A DNA stretch of 64,000 nucleotides from Zea mays (taxonomy: Eukaryota; Streptophyta; Magnoliopsida; Poales; Poaceae): assembly GCF_902167145.1 (NCBI RefSeq), contig NC_050096.1, positions 201,206,566 through 201,270,565 of the forward strand, read 5' to 3'. The position numbers and the translations under genes are program-made. Shown piece after piece: positions 47,662-58,663 of this stretch (positions within the stretch are counted from its first letter, which is position 1; each line of letters starts with the position of its first letter). The notes beneath the pieces are model-generated. The model had not been told where the DNA came from, made no database searches, and saw nothing but the letters and a program-made list of their open reading frames with translations.

Positions 47662-48277
47662 TGTTGGGGACTTGTTCTCAAATGCTATGAATTAAGAACA
47701 AGGCAACATAAAATGTTAAATGTTAATGCCCTTCGTCCGCTGAAGCATTATTTCCTCAAGGATTTAATGAACTTTGCACGAAGGTTAAAACGGTACAACT
47801 ACGAAGGTGGAATCTTCGTAATTGAACTCTCAGAGATTATATAAAATAATGCGAGATATAAAGCATTAAAGACAAGTAAATTATAAGTAAACGACATCAT
47901 TTACATATTATATAAACTTGATGTATTCAAATATTAGATACATTTATACCTCTGCCTTGGCAAAGAATAATTTCCGAGTGATGCGATTGCAATTACAGGA
48001 ATGCGTGAACAGTAAAGGAATACTGTTCACTATTTATAGGCACAGGACACAGCCTGTGAGGAATTACAATCATGCCCCTCATAAAAGTTTACAACATTGA
48101 CTCAGACCTTTATGGGCTAAAAGGTCATTCTATCTTTAAGTCGGTTCGACCCTTCATCTTCGGATATGTTGTAATACCGAAGCTTCATGAATGGTGCCTT
48201 CGGCGTCACGTACGAGTAGCTTCAGCCGAAGCTGTCTCTTTCTGCAGGACCTTCGGCGACGAAGCATGGTCCCAACA
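47662..48277 (-). repeat. 3' LTR of element G
   Basis: TGTTGGGGACTTGTTCTC to GGTCCCAACA, 616 bp, with inverted TGTTGGG/CCCAACA ends. Matches 56620-56984. Confidence 0.88.
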
Positions 48278-48534
48278 GTAGCCCCTTCGCGGTGCTAGAT
48301 CGTTTTTCGTAACGAGCTTGATCCGTGAAAAAAGTCTCTTAGGCTTCAGGAAGCCGAAGGTCCGAAAAACACCTTCCCTGAGCTCGTTGTCGAGAAACGA
48401 TTCAGTTTCCGAGCGCGTAACGGTCCCACCCTGCAGGTTTACTATTTGGTCTTTGCGGCCCACCGCGCAGCGGGTGCGAGCAGCTGTTTGCCTGGTGTAA
48501 AAATCCTGACGATTCACCTTCTTACCTGCAGCAC

Positions 48535-48542
48535 TATATAAA
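48535..48542 (+). promoter_or_regulatory. TATA box of the antisense gene of element G
   Basis: TATATAAA lies about 200 bp upstream of the start codon at 48739 and outside the LTR (ends 48277). This supports transcription of the antisense gene from its own internal promoter. Confidence 0.6.
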
Positions 48543-48738
48543 CAGACAGGTAGGTGTGAAGTTACCACAACATTCATTGCTATTGCACTGTTTTGCTGCC
48601 AAAATTTTTAACCATAGCCGAAGCTTGACTCTCTCATTTAGACGAAGCTCCAGTTTAGTTCCTACTTCGTCAGAAGAAAAGCTTCGGGAGAAGAAGTTAT
48701 TTAGTTCCCAAGAAATCTTTCAAGAAATTCAAAATTAA

Positions 48739-51700
48739 ATGGCCAGAGTGCGCTCTACCGCTAGAGTTGAGCGTGAGGGAGGCGAAGCCGAAGGAGCGGA
48801 GACTGTTCCTATCTCCGAAGCAATGCAACGATCCGGATTGGTGACCTCAGAAGGAATCCCCACTGCTGAGACAGAACAGACTGTTGCCGATACAGAACAA
48901 GCTGCTGCCAAAGCGGAGGAAGGAGATATTGAGGAAGCTGATTCCGATGATGATTACCATATCGCCGTACCGAGTAAGCCCAGCCATTTGGACTTCGGAA
49001 AGTCGACTATCTCCAAGGCTGATTTCTCCAAAATGGTGAAGTCGGGCTATTTCAGTGAAAATGAGAAGAAGCTGCTTCGCTTCGGGGGGGAGGAAACTAC
49101 CCCGAAGCCAGAAAAGGATGAAATAGTTATTTTCAAGAGTTTTCTGAAAGCTGGGTTGAGATTCCCTTTAAATAGAATGATCTCAGATGTGCTGCAAAAG
49201 TTTGGTATCTATTTTCACCAACTGACTCCTAACGCCATTGTCAGGCTTAGCGTTTACATCTGGGCTCTCCGAAGCCAGGCGGTGGAGCCGTTTGCCGACA
49301 GCTTCTGTCGAGTTCATGAGCTGCATTACCAGACTAAGGCCAGAAAAGATGGATTGCACGAAAATTTTGGTTGCTATAATTTTGCCTATCGGAAAACCAC
49401 AAAGTTTCCTGTGATCAGCTACCGAAGCAAATGGCCGGCAGGCTGGAAGTCAGAATGGTTTTATGTCAAAGTTGACGAAGACAAAGAGAAGCTGGTACAG
49501 AGCCCTCTTGAACTGATCTTCGGAGAAACAAGACCCCGATGCAAAATGGCAGTAGAAGGTCCAACTTGGGCTGCACTGGCTGAATTCAAAATTATTGCAG
49601 AACATATTGGCACTAGAGATTTAGTGCAGGAATTTCTGGCCTTCAGAGTATTTCCAACTATGAAGGAGTGGACTATGCTGAAGCTTAAAGGAGAAAAGAA
49701 AGAGGGGGAACTTGTCCGACTACCCTATTATTATAAGTTTAAGAAATATTTTAAAGCACCCTGCCAAGAATGGCTCGATACAATTGAAATAATGAGTAAT
49801 GAAATTCTTGGAAATTACTCCAAAAAAGAAGACCAACTGATGACAGCAGCCTTCGGCACTCGGCCGAAGCGAAGGCTGAACAGGGTGCTTGATGCTATAG
49901 GATTTGAATATGCTGATTATGGTCGACTGGGTGGAGATGCTAGAGGCCCGAAGTGAAAAAGAATTGCCAGCGCTACTGACGAAGAGGTCGCCAAGGTAGC
50001 CAAAAAGAAAAAGAAAGATTCTGAAAAACTTAGCCCTGAAGAGTTAAACCCTGAGCCGAAGGTGGCCGCTACAAGAAAGAGAAAAAGTGCATCTCCAGAG
50101 CCGGAAACGCTGGTTCGAGAAGAAGATACTCCTGCTACTCCTTCTGCTGTTGAAGTAGAAGAGATTATGAAGGTAATGACTGAACCCTTGCCTATCAGGC
50201 TAAGTCCGTTGGCACTGGAACTGACGAAGTTTTTTCAGAAGGACAAAGCAGCTTCGGCAGACGAAGGCCCTGCACTGTCGAAAAAACGAAGGATTATTCA
50301 AATAGCAGATGTAATTCATGGGACACCGTCACCAACACCGACATCAAAAATTGCCATTGATCAAACTGCCAAAACTGCCGAAGCTAAAGGCGCCGCAGCC
50401 GAAGCCACCAGAGCGGAAATCTTCGAAGCTGATACTGGCGCAGCCGAAGCTGCCGGGGCTGAAATCGGGGCCACAGAAGATCCGAACCTAGAAGAGACAC
50501 TTGAAGTTATCGATAACATACTCCTAAAAATGACTGAGGAAGAATCTGTTGTGGCTGCGGCAAGCACAGCTACTGAAAAGGGGAAAGAACAAGCTGAGGA
50601 CATTTTGGAGGAAGAAGATTTTGAATTTCAAGATTTACTTGGGCAAGGACTGACAGACGCTGAAAAAGCAGAGCTTAAAAAATGTGCTATAGCCTGCGGA
50701 TATAAGCCAGGGGCTACACTGTTCGGCGGTGTTAACGAAGGAAAACTGAGGTGCCTTCGAAACCGCAGTGAAGCTAAAATTGTTAGAACTCTCTGCAAAA
50801 ACATTGGCTTGCCGAAGCTAGAAGCGGACCTCTGCCGTTATCAACGACACCATATCGCCGGAAGCTTGCTTTATGCTAACTTCAAGGTAACAAATATTTT
50901 TGTTATTTTATTACTATTATTATTATCTTTTAGGTCGTGTTCTAACGAAGATCGTTTCGACAGAGCATATTATTAAGCAAGGTTCTAAAAATGCAACAAG
51001 ATTTGGAAGAAGAGAAAAACAAAGCCGTCATTCAAGATTTGGCTGAAAAAGTTGAAAATTACGAAGCTAATCTGAAAAAGAAAGACTTCACAATCCAGGA
51101 CCTAGAAATCATGGTTAAAGAGCACGAAGGTGCATTAGAAAAGAAAGATTTTGTTATTCAGACCATGGAGGGTTCTTTGGCTGAAGTCCAAACTGAGAAT
51201 AACAAGTTAAAGAATGAATTGCTCCAACAGTCAGAAAAATTTGAGCAAGAAAAAAAATATCTTGAAGCAAGCCTGAAAACTGAAGTGGATAAAAATTCAA
51301 ATTTGCAGAAATCCTTTAAAGAACTTCAAGAGAAATGCTTAAGCTTCGGCAGCCGATGCGTGCAGCGGCTGAAGGATGTGTTTCACTCTGTTGGAGCCAG
51401 CTCTGCGAAATTTACACCTTCAGCTGAAAATCTGCCCAGAACATTAGAATATATTGAAGGCGAAGTTGATGCCCTTGACGAAGTTATTGGTGGGCACGCC
51501 GACTTCTGCGCCCTGGTAGCTTCTCGGGGCACAGCTACTGCTTTTTTGAAGGCTGGCTGCACGCATGGAAACATTGTGAACAGACCAAACTTCAGCTTGT
51601 CAGCATCAGATCTGATAGATATCCCAAGCCTAGCCCGAAGCATTGGAAATAGATTCATGACCCAGATCTGGGTGAGTGGCGGGCGAAAAATGGCAGGTGA

Positions 51701-51825
51701 CGAAGCTCGAAGCCATCTTAAGCCGGTAAGAAACTTATGTTTGTTACTTTTACCTTCTCCTTTGAAATTTGCACCTTTCTTATTCTGCTGTTTGGTATGC
51801 ATAGAATGACGAAGCTGAAGAATGA
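48739..51825 (+). pseudogene. Antisense additional ORF of element G, three exons, nearly intact
   Basis: Exon 1 runs from ATG 48739 to 50886 and has a single in-frame stop (TGA at 49954, in a codon readily derived from CGA). Intron 50887-50963 and intron 51726-51804 have GT...AG ends and both preserve phase 0. Exon 3 ends NDEAEE-stop at 51823-51825. The product would be about 976 residues: a start MARVRSTAR, an acidic N-terminus, a 'gypsy-type transposon' domain (residues about 130-390; FLKAGLRFPLNRMISDVLQ, WKSEWFYVKVD, RRLNRVLDAIGF), a basic cluster (KKKKK; TRKRKSAS), an Ala/Glu-rich linker, and a coiled coil in exon 2. The family is known from Tat-lineage antisense ORFs; its function is not. 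A shorter first intron ending at 50933 would leave a TAA at 50943, so the later acceptor is preferred. Confidence 0.8.
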
Positions 51826-52285
51826 CGAAGCTGAAGTTTGACGAAGCTGAAGACGAAACCTAGGCTGAAGCTTAAAGTTGCTTACAATATGCTTTCCTGC
51901 AAAAATTCTGGAGAAACTCTTGTAATATAGCTATGGAACAACTCATGTAAATTTGTGCATACCTTGTAATATATTCTGTCTCCCTTATCCGCATACAGTC
52001 TGCTTTGCTGTGGACGAAACTTCTCTTTTGAGCCGAAGGCGAAAAACACCTTCCCTTCTTTTCGTACACAACGAAGCATAAAAATTTTTTCCTCCGAAGT
52101 TTTTCCTCATTTCTGAAGCACCTGTCTTCTTTGTGTAGCATGATGATGATTCTATATATGTCTAAATGAATGTTTATGAATGCAAATGACATGATGAAAT
52201 GTACTGTGCAAATGAATATTGGGACACATGTTCAAAAACCATAAGCACAGCCCTTCATCCCCTTAGGAATGATACAAATATTTTT
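51826..52285. other. Gap after the antisense gene of element G
   Basis: Begins with short GACGAAGCTGAAG repeats continuing from exon 3 (51805-51870), then AT-rich sequence with CTTGTAATATAG that could serve in 3'-end formation. No gene. Confidence 0.45.
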
Positions 52286-52409
52286 GCCGTTTACTTTTCG
52301 GCTTCACCGTTTACTTTTCGGTGTATCAGCGTTGACTTTTCGCTGTAAGCCTCCCTTGGGAGCTTCTTCGCCTTTTACTTTCAGCGGAATCAGCGTTTAT
52401 TTTTCGCTG
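52286..52409. repeat. Four small hairpins with a conserved loop, between pol and the antisense gene
   Basis: GCCG-TTTACTTTT-CGGC (52286-52302), CACCG-TTTACTTTT-CGGTG (52305-52323), CAGCG-TTGACTTTT-CGCTG (52327-52345) and CAGCG-TTTATTTTT-CGCTG (52391-52409). Stems differ but stay complementary, and the nine-base loop is nearly constant. A degenerate fifth copy lies near 52368-52386. Confidence 0.85.
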
Positions 52410-52621
52410 TAGGCTCTGCATTCCCTTAGGAACGACTTTTGAGCTTCTCCCTGTTTCCTTTTCTTTTTTCCTTTGCGTTTACATTTACATTTTTTGGGGG
52501 ATGTCATTCTCATAGAATTGAAATAAGGAAAATTACATGTTGTGGCCCCATTAAAAACCTTTCTCCCCCTTTGGAAAGGAAAAGGGTGCCATAAAAAAGA
52601 ATATAAAAAAATTACATCAAA

Positions 52622-55600
52622 CTAAACATAATATCGCCGAAGCTCATCCGCATTCCACGATCTAGGAATGTCGTTGCCGTCCATATCCTTCAATCTGTAG
52701 GAGCCGGGTCTTGACGAAGATACTACTAAAAAGGGGCCTTCCCACTTCAGCTGTAATTTGCCTACTGTCTCAGGATTGGCTACTCTTCGGAGTACCAAGT
52801 GTCATGGTTCAATGTTCTTCAGCTTGACCTTTCTGTCACGCCATTTTATTGTTTCAGCTTGATATTTATTGATGTTTTCCACAGCTTGAAGTCTGATCCC
52901 TTCAATATCATCTTTTTCTACAGAGCAATCAACTTCGTTTTCGCCTTCTGCCGAAGCTACTGTCCTTATTGATCCTGTTTTGGCCTCTTCTGGGGTTATT
53001 GCTTCGTCACCGAACAATAGTTTAAAGGGTGTAAAGCCTGTTGACCTTGACATGGTTGTGTTATGGCTCCACACCACTTTGATTAACTCGTCTGGCCACT
53101 TTCCCCTGGGCTGATTGAAGATTGACTTCTTTATTCCTGTCATTATGATCTCATTGGCTCTTTCGACAAGTCCATTTGACTCTGGGTGTCGGACTGATGC
53201 AAAATGGATCTTCGTGCCTATTTGATCACAAAATTCTCTGAAGGCTTCAGAATCAAACTGTGTCCCATTATCCACATTAATAGCCTTCGGCACTCCGAAA
53301 CGACAAACAATGTTTTGCCAGAAAAACTTTTGAATTGTAAATGAAGTTATTGTGGCTAAGGGCTTTGCCTCAATCCATTTGGAAAAATATTCCAATGCCA
53401 CTACTACATATCTTAGGTTCCCCTATGCTGGTGGTAATGTACCTAGCAAATCAAGACCCCACCTTTGCAACGGCCAAGTGGGTTGTATTAATTGAGTTAA
53501 AGACGAAGGTTGTTTTTGATCTCTTGCACATTTCTGACAACCTTCGCACTTTTGAACTAAATCCGCTGCATCCGAAGCTGCCTTTGGCCAATAAAATCCT
53601 TGGCGAAAAACTTTCCCAAGCAAGGGCCTAGATCCAATGTGAGATCCACACAGGCCTGCATGTACTTCCTTCATTAATTCTATACCTTTGGATCTAGATA
53701 AACACTTGAGCAATGGGGAACAGACCCCACGCTTGTATAACTCCCCTTCTATTATGACATATGGTCGAGCTCTTGCTTCTATTCTCCTGTTATAAGCTTC
53801 GTCGTCCGAAAGAAAGTTACCCTGAAGGAAAGAGATGATCTCAGTTCTCCAATCTTCACTATAAACAGGGGATATGTTAAGGATTGCTCTTTCAAGAAGC
53901 TCGACCGAAGGTGCTTTTATTGTTTCAAAAAATACTTCCGAAGGTATAGGCAGCCCCTGGGCTGCTGACTTAGCCAATAGATCAGCGTATTCATTTTCTC
54001 CACGAGGAATATTTTTGACAGAGAAACCTTCGAAGGAAGCCTCAATCCTTCGGACTGTATCTAGATACTTTTCAAGCTTCGGGTCTCTTGCTTTATAGCT
54101 CTTGTCGACATGACCAGAAATAACTTGAGAATCAGTTTTAAGAATGGCCCTTCTGATTCCCATTGCCTTTAATTTCCGAAGACCCAAGAGCAGAGCTTCA
54201 TACTCAGCGATGTTATTTGTGCAACTAAAATCAAGTCTTGCCGCATAACAAGTTTTAACTTTGGAAGGTGAAACCAACACAGCAGCCGCTCCTGCTCCGA
54301 AGGTTCCCCAAGACCCATCGCAAAACACTATCCATGCTTCGGCATCTTTATTTGTTTCTTCCTCCTGAGCCCCTGGCGTCCAGTCAGCAATGAAGTCTGC
54401 TAACGCCTGGGACTGAATCGAAGATCTATGAACATAATCAATACAAAATTCATTGAGCTCTGCAGCCCATTTTCCAATCCTTCCAGTAGCTTCTCGGTTT
54501 CTCATAATATCCTTCAGAGGTTGTGAAGAAGGAACGATTATGTTGTAAGCTTGAAAATAGTGCCGAAGCTTCCTGGAGGCCATCAAGACAGCATACAGTA
54601 CCTTCTCCAATTCTGTATAATTTTTCTTTGACAAACTAAGAACCTCGGATACAAAATATATTGGGGCCGGCCTCTTAACTTGGCCTTCAAGCTTCTCCTG
54701 AACAAATGCTGCACTTACCGCTGAGTGCGAAGCTGCCACATATAATAACAAAGGAGCCCCTGGTGTAGGTGGAGTTAATGTTGTTAGATCTATCAAATAC
54801 TGCTTCAGCTCTTCAAAGGCTTTCTGCTGGATTGGTCCCCATTGAAAGACTTCGGCTGACTTCAACACTTCGAATAATGGTAAGTTTCTTTCTGCTGATC
54901 TGGGTATGAATCTGTTGAGAGATGTCAGCCTTCCTGTCAATCTTTGAGCCCCCTTTTTTGTACTTGGTGGTTCCATTCGAAGTATAGCTTCGATTTTACT
55001 TGGGTTGGCCTCAATTCCCTTTGTTGAAACTAGGCAACCAAGAAATTTCCCCTTCTTTACTCTGAAGACACATTTTTCTGGATTCAGCTTTAGACCAGCC
55101 TGTCTGAAATTAGCGAAGGTCTCCTGTAAATCAGCAATGTGGTTATCTTGCTTCGTGCTTTTTACAATGATATCGTCAACATAGGTTAGTACATTCCTGC
55201 CTATCTGAGAATGGAGAACCTTCGCTGTCATTCTGCTGAAGCTTCCTCCAGCATTTTTAAGCCCCTCGGGCATCCGAAGGTAGCAATATGTCCCACTAGG
55301 GGTTATGAAGCTGGTTTTCGGTTCATCCTCTTTCTTCATCCAGATTTGATGATAGCCTGAATAGCAATCCAGCAAACTCATAAGCTCTGATGAAGCTGCT
55401 GCATCGACTAAAGAATCTATCCTTGGCAATGAAAACTCGTCCTTCGGACAGGCCTTATTGAGGTCAGTAAAATCGATACACATTCTCCATTTACCATTGG
55501 CCTTCTTCACCATAACAGTGTTAGCCAACCATTCTGGGTATTTTACCTCTCTAATAACTCCGGCACTGAGGAGTCTTTTCACTTCATTCCGAGCACCTTC

Positions 55601-56575
55601 GGCCTTGTCATCAGACATTTTCCGAAGCCTTTGTTTCCTGGGTCTGAAGGATGGATCAACATTGAGCGAGTGCTCAATAACATCCCTGTTAACTCCGCAA
55701 ATATCATTAGCTGACCAAGCAAAAACATCTTTATTGTTGAACAAAAACCTTATTAAGGTTTTCTCCTGCTCTTCGGACAATTGAGATCCCAATAGCACCT
55801 TCTGCTCTGCTATATCCTCACATAAGAGCATGGGTTTCGGCTGGTCAGCCGAAGCAGCTTTTTCCCTTCTAAACTTGTATTGCTCACAAGCTTCAGTTCC
55901 ATCTATATTATGGATTGCTTTTGAGTCTGTCCAATTTCCTTCGGCCCTTCTGGCAGCTTCTTGACTTCCATGAATAGCAATGGGCCCTTGGTCTGAAGGT
56001 ATCTTCATGCAAAGATAAGCTGGATGCAGAATTGCTTCGAAGGCATTAAGAGTACCACGACCAATGATTGCATTGTAAGGGTATTCAATGTCAACAATAT
56101 CAAACACAACTTGTTCAGTCCTTGTGTTGTTGATAAATCCGAAGGCCACTGACATTGAGATTTTGCCAAGTGCTACAATCTGCCTTCCTCCGAAGCCGCA
56201 AAGAGGATGTGTGGCATCAAGAATTTTATCTTCGGGCTCTTGCATCTGTCTGAAGGCCTTAGCAAATATTATATCAGCTGCACTGCCTGTATCAACCAAA
56301 ACATTGTGGACCAGAAATCCTTTGATAACACAAGAGATAACCATAGCATCGTTGTGTAGGTAATCCTTGAGTTGAAGGTCCTCTTGGGAGAAGGTAATAG
56401 GAATGTGAGACCATCTTGACTTGATGAAGGGTCCTTGCACCCTGACATGCTGTACTCTTCTCTGTGCCTCCTTCTTCTGCTTCTTGTTGGCTGGCTCTGA
56501 ACATGAACCGCCTGTTATCAGGAGTACCAGCTTCGGAGCCGAAGCTGCTCCAGCTTGAATGTTGAACGAAGCCAT
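52622..56575 (-). pseudogene. pol: Protease, RT, RNase H and integrase of element G; gag absent
   Basis: A single 1318-codon frame interrupted only by TAG at 53422-53420 and TGA at 52804-52802. From the N-terminus: about 50 residues of unclear origin (MASFNIQAGAASAPK...), protease (VLVDTGSAADII; YNAIIGRGTLNAF), RT (YPEWLANTVMVKK, SLLDCYSGYHQI, catalytic YVDDIIVKS), RNase H (FCDGSWG, NNIAEYEALLLGL, KTDSQV), and integrase with zinc motif (CEGCQKCA), core D in WGLDLLG, D in VDNGTQF, E in LVERANE, then the KWEGPFLV...GSYRL region. The usual 400-500-residue gag and its zinc knuckle are missing. There is no stop at the protease-RT junction: GAG-CAG-GAG replaces the AAA-TAG-GAA of elements A and H. 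Confidence 0.9.
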
Positions 56576-56602
56576 CAGCTCAGAAAAGTGGAAGTGAGTT
56601 CA

Positions 56603-56619
56603 CCGGAGGTGGGCGCCAA
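56603..56619 (-). other. Primer-binding site of element G
   Basis: On the - strand, TTGGCGCCCACCTCCGG directly follows the LTR end CCCCAACA. It differs from the site shared by elements A and H after the first seven bases. Confidence 0.7.
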
Positions 56620-56984
56620 TGTTGGGGACTTGTTCTCAAATGCTATGAATTAAGAACAAGGCAACATAAAATGTTAAATGTTAATGCCCTTCGTCCGTTG
56701 AAGCATTATTTCCTCAAGGATTTAATGAACTTCGGATGAAGGTTAAAACAGTACAACTACGAAGGTTGAATCTTCGTAATTGAACTCTCAGAGATTATAT
56801 AAAATAATGCGAGATATAAATCATTAAAGACAAGTAAATTATAAGTAAACGACATCATTTACATATTATATAAACTTGATGTATTCAAATATTAGATACA
56901 TTTATACCTCTGCCTTGGCAAAGAATAATTTCCGAGTGATGCGATTGCAATTACAGGAATGGGTGAACAGTAAAGGAATACTGT
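56620..56984 (-). repeat. 5' LTR of element G, truncated by element H
   Basis: Matches 47662-48026 of the left LTR at the same length. It stops in AATACTGT, where the H LTR begins; ACTGT at 56980-56984 is the expected target duplication. The rest lies beyond the window. Confidence 0.88.
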
Positions 56985-57480
56985 TGTCGGGGACCATAAT
57001 TAGGGGTACCCTCAAGGCTCCTAATTCTCAGCTGGTAACCCCCATCAGCATAAAGCTGCAAAGGCCTGATGGGTGCGATTAAGTCAGGGATCAGTCCATT
57101 CGAGCGGCTCGATCACGCCTCGCCCGAGCCTAGCCTCGGACAAGGGCAGCCGACCCCGGAGGATTTCCGTCTCGCCCGAGGCCCCCCTCCAACGGCGAAC
57201 ATATTTCCGGCTCGCCCGAGGCCCTGCCTTTGCTAAGAAGCAACCCTGACCAAATCGCCGCACCGACCGACCAAATCGAGCATTTAATGCAAAGGTGGCC
57301 TGGCACCTTTATCCTGACGCGTGCCCCCCAGCCGGCAGAGCCGAAGTGACCGCCGTCACTTCGCCGCTCCACTGACCGATCTGGCAGGAGGACAGCGCCG
57401 CCTGCGCCACTCCGACTGCGATGCCACTTGACAGAGTGAGACTGACAGGCAGTCAGGCCCTGCCGAAGGCATCATAGGAA

Positions 57481-57895
57481 ACTCCGCTCCGCCCGACCCA
57501 GGGCTCGGACTCGGGCTAAGTCCTGGAAGACGGCGAACTCCGCTCCGCCCAAACCAGGGCTCGGACTCGGGCTAAGTCCCGGAAGACGGCGAACTCCGCT
57601 CCGCCCAAACCAGGGCTCGGACTCGGGCTAAGTCCCGGAAGACGGCGAACTCCGCTCCGCCCGACCCAGGGCTCGGACTCGGGCTAAGTCCCGGAAGACG
57701 GCGAACTCCGCTTCGCCCGACCCAAGGCTCGGACTCGGGCTCAGCCCCGGAAGACGATGAACTCCGCTCCGCCCGACCCAGGGCTCGGACTTGGGCTCAG
57801 CCCTAGAAGACGACGAACTCCGCCTCGCCCGACCCAGGGGCTCGGACTCGACCTCGACCACGGAAGACAGACTCGACCTCGGCCTCGGAGGAGCT
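57481..57895 (+). repeat. About seven copies of a 55-58-bp unit in the H LTR
   Basis: GGGCTCGGAC recurs near 57501, 57558, 57614, 57669, 57725, 57781 and 57839, each followed by GGCTAAGTCCCGGAAGACGG or a variant. A related repeat in the B LTR is the site of element A insertion. Confidence 0.9.
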
Positions 57896-58294
57896 TCCAC
57901 ATCGCCCAACCTAGGGCGTAGACCAGCCACGTCAACAGGAGGCGCCATCATCACCCTACCCCGAGCTGACTCGGGCCGCAGGGAACGAGACCGGCGTCCC
58001 ATCTGGCTAGCTCCGCCGGATAGGCAATGATGGCGCCCCGCGTACCCTGTGACGGCGGCGGCTCTCAGCCCCCTTATGGAAGCAAGAGGACGTCAGCAAG
58101 GACTCAACCGCTCCGACAGTTGTCCCTCCGCCAGGCTCCATCGCTCCTCCGACGGCCACGACATCACACCAGCTGGGTGCCAAAATCTCTCCGGCTGCCA
58201 CAACGGCATGTACTTAGGGCGCTAGCTCTCCTCCGCTAGACACGTAGCACTCTGCTACACCCCCCATTGTACACCTGGATCCTCTCCTTGCGCC

Positions 58295-58302
58295 TATAAA
58301 AG
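58295..58302 (+). promoter_or_regulatory. TATA box of the element H LTR
   Basis: TATAAAAG after CTCCTTGCGCC. Transcription would start about 25-35 bases downstream, in GGACCAGGGCCCTC. Confidence 0.65.
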
Positions 58303-58604
58303 GAAGGACCAGGGCCCTCTTAGAGAGGGTTGGCCGCGCGGGGACGAGGACGAGACAGGCGCTCGCTTGGGGCCGCTCGCTCCCTCTCCCGCGTGGACGC
58401 TTGTAACCCCCTACTGCAAGCGCACCCGACCAGGGCGCGGGACGAACACGAAGGCCGCGGGATTCCCACCTCTCTCATGCCGGTCTCCGGCCGCCTCGCT
58501 CTCCCCCCTTCGCGCTCGCCCTCGCGCTCGACCCATCTGGGCTGGGGCACGCGGCGACATTCACTCGTCGGCCCAGGGACCCCCCGGTCTCGAAACGCTG
58601 ACAG

Positions 58605-58623
58605 TTGGCGCGCCAGGTAGGGG
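58605..58623 (+). other. Primer-binding site of element H
   Basis: TTGGCGCGCCAGGTAGGGG, one base after the LTR end. The 18-nt core is identical to that of element A. Confidence 0.85.
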
Positions 58624-58663
58624 CCTGCTGCGTGTTGACGAACAGCTTCCCGTCAAGCTCCAG

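Larger units (their letters stand above)
47662..56984 (-). mobile_element. Tat-type Ty3/gypsy element G (visible part), lacking gag
   Basis: The left LTR 47662-48277 is the 3' LTR. The right LTR is present as 56620-56984, where element H interrupts it at the equivalent of position 365 of 616. About nine differences are visible over the shared 365 bp. Pol runs on the - strand from 56575 to 52622, starting only 44 bases after the primer-binding region. The opposite strand carries a spliced gene at 48739-51825. The LTR resembles what I recall of maize gyma, but that name is uncertain. CCGAAG/CTTCGG hexamers are very frequent throughout. Confidence 0.88.
56985..58603 (+). repeat. 5' LTR of element H
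   Basis: TGTCGGGGACCATAATTAGG to CGAAACGCTGACA. Contains a GC-rich tandem repeat (57481-57895) and TATAAAAG at 58295-58302. Open frames on both strands across the repeat are compositional. Confidence 0.92.

Noticed and set aside
50887..50933. 47-bp first intron in the antisense gene of element G
   Set aside because: Too short for most plant introns and leaves an in-frame TAA at 50943. The acceptor at 50963 gives 77 bp and an open frame.
58367..58663. Gag starting inside the LTR of element H
   Set aside because: The frame is open there, but the first codon is TTG; the first in-frame ATG is at 58664.
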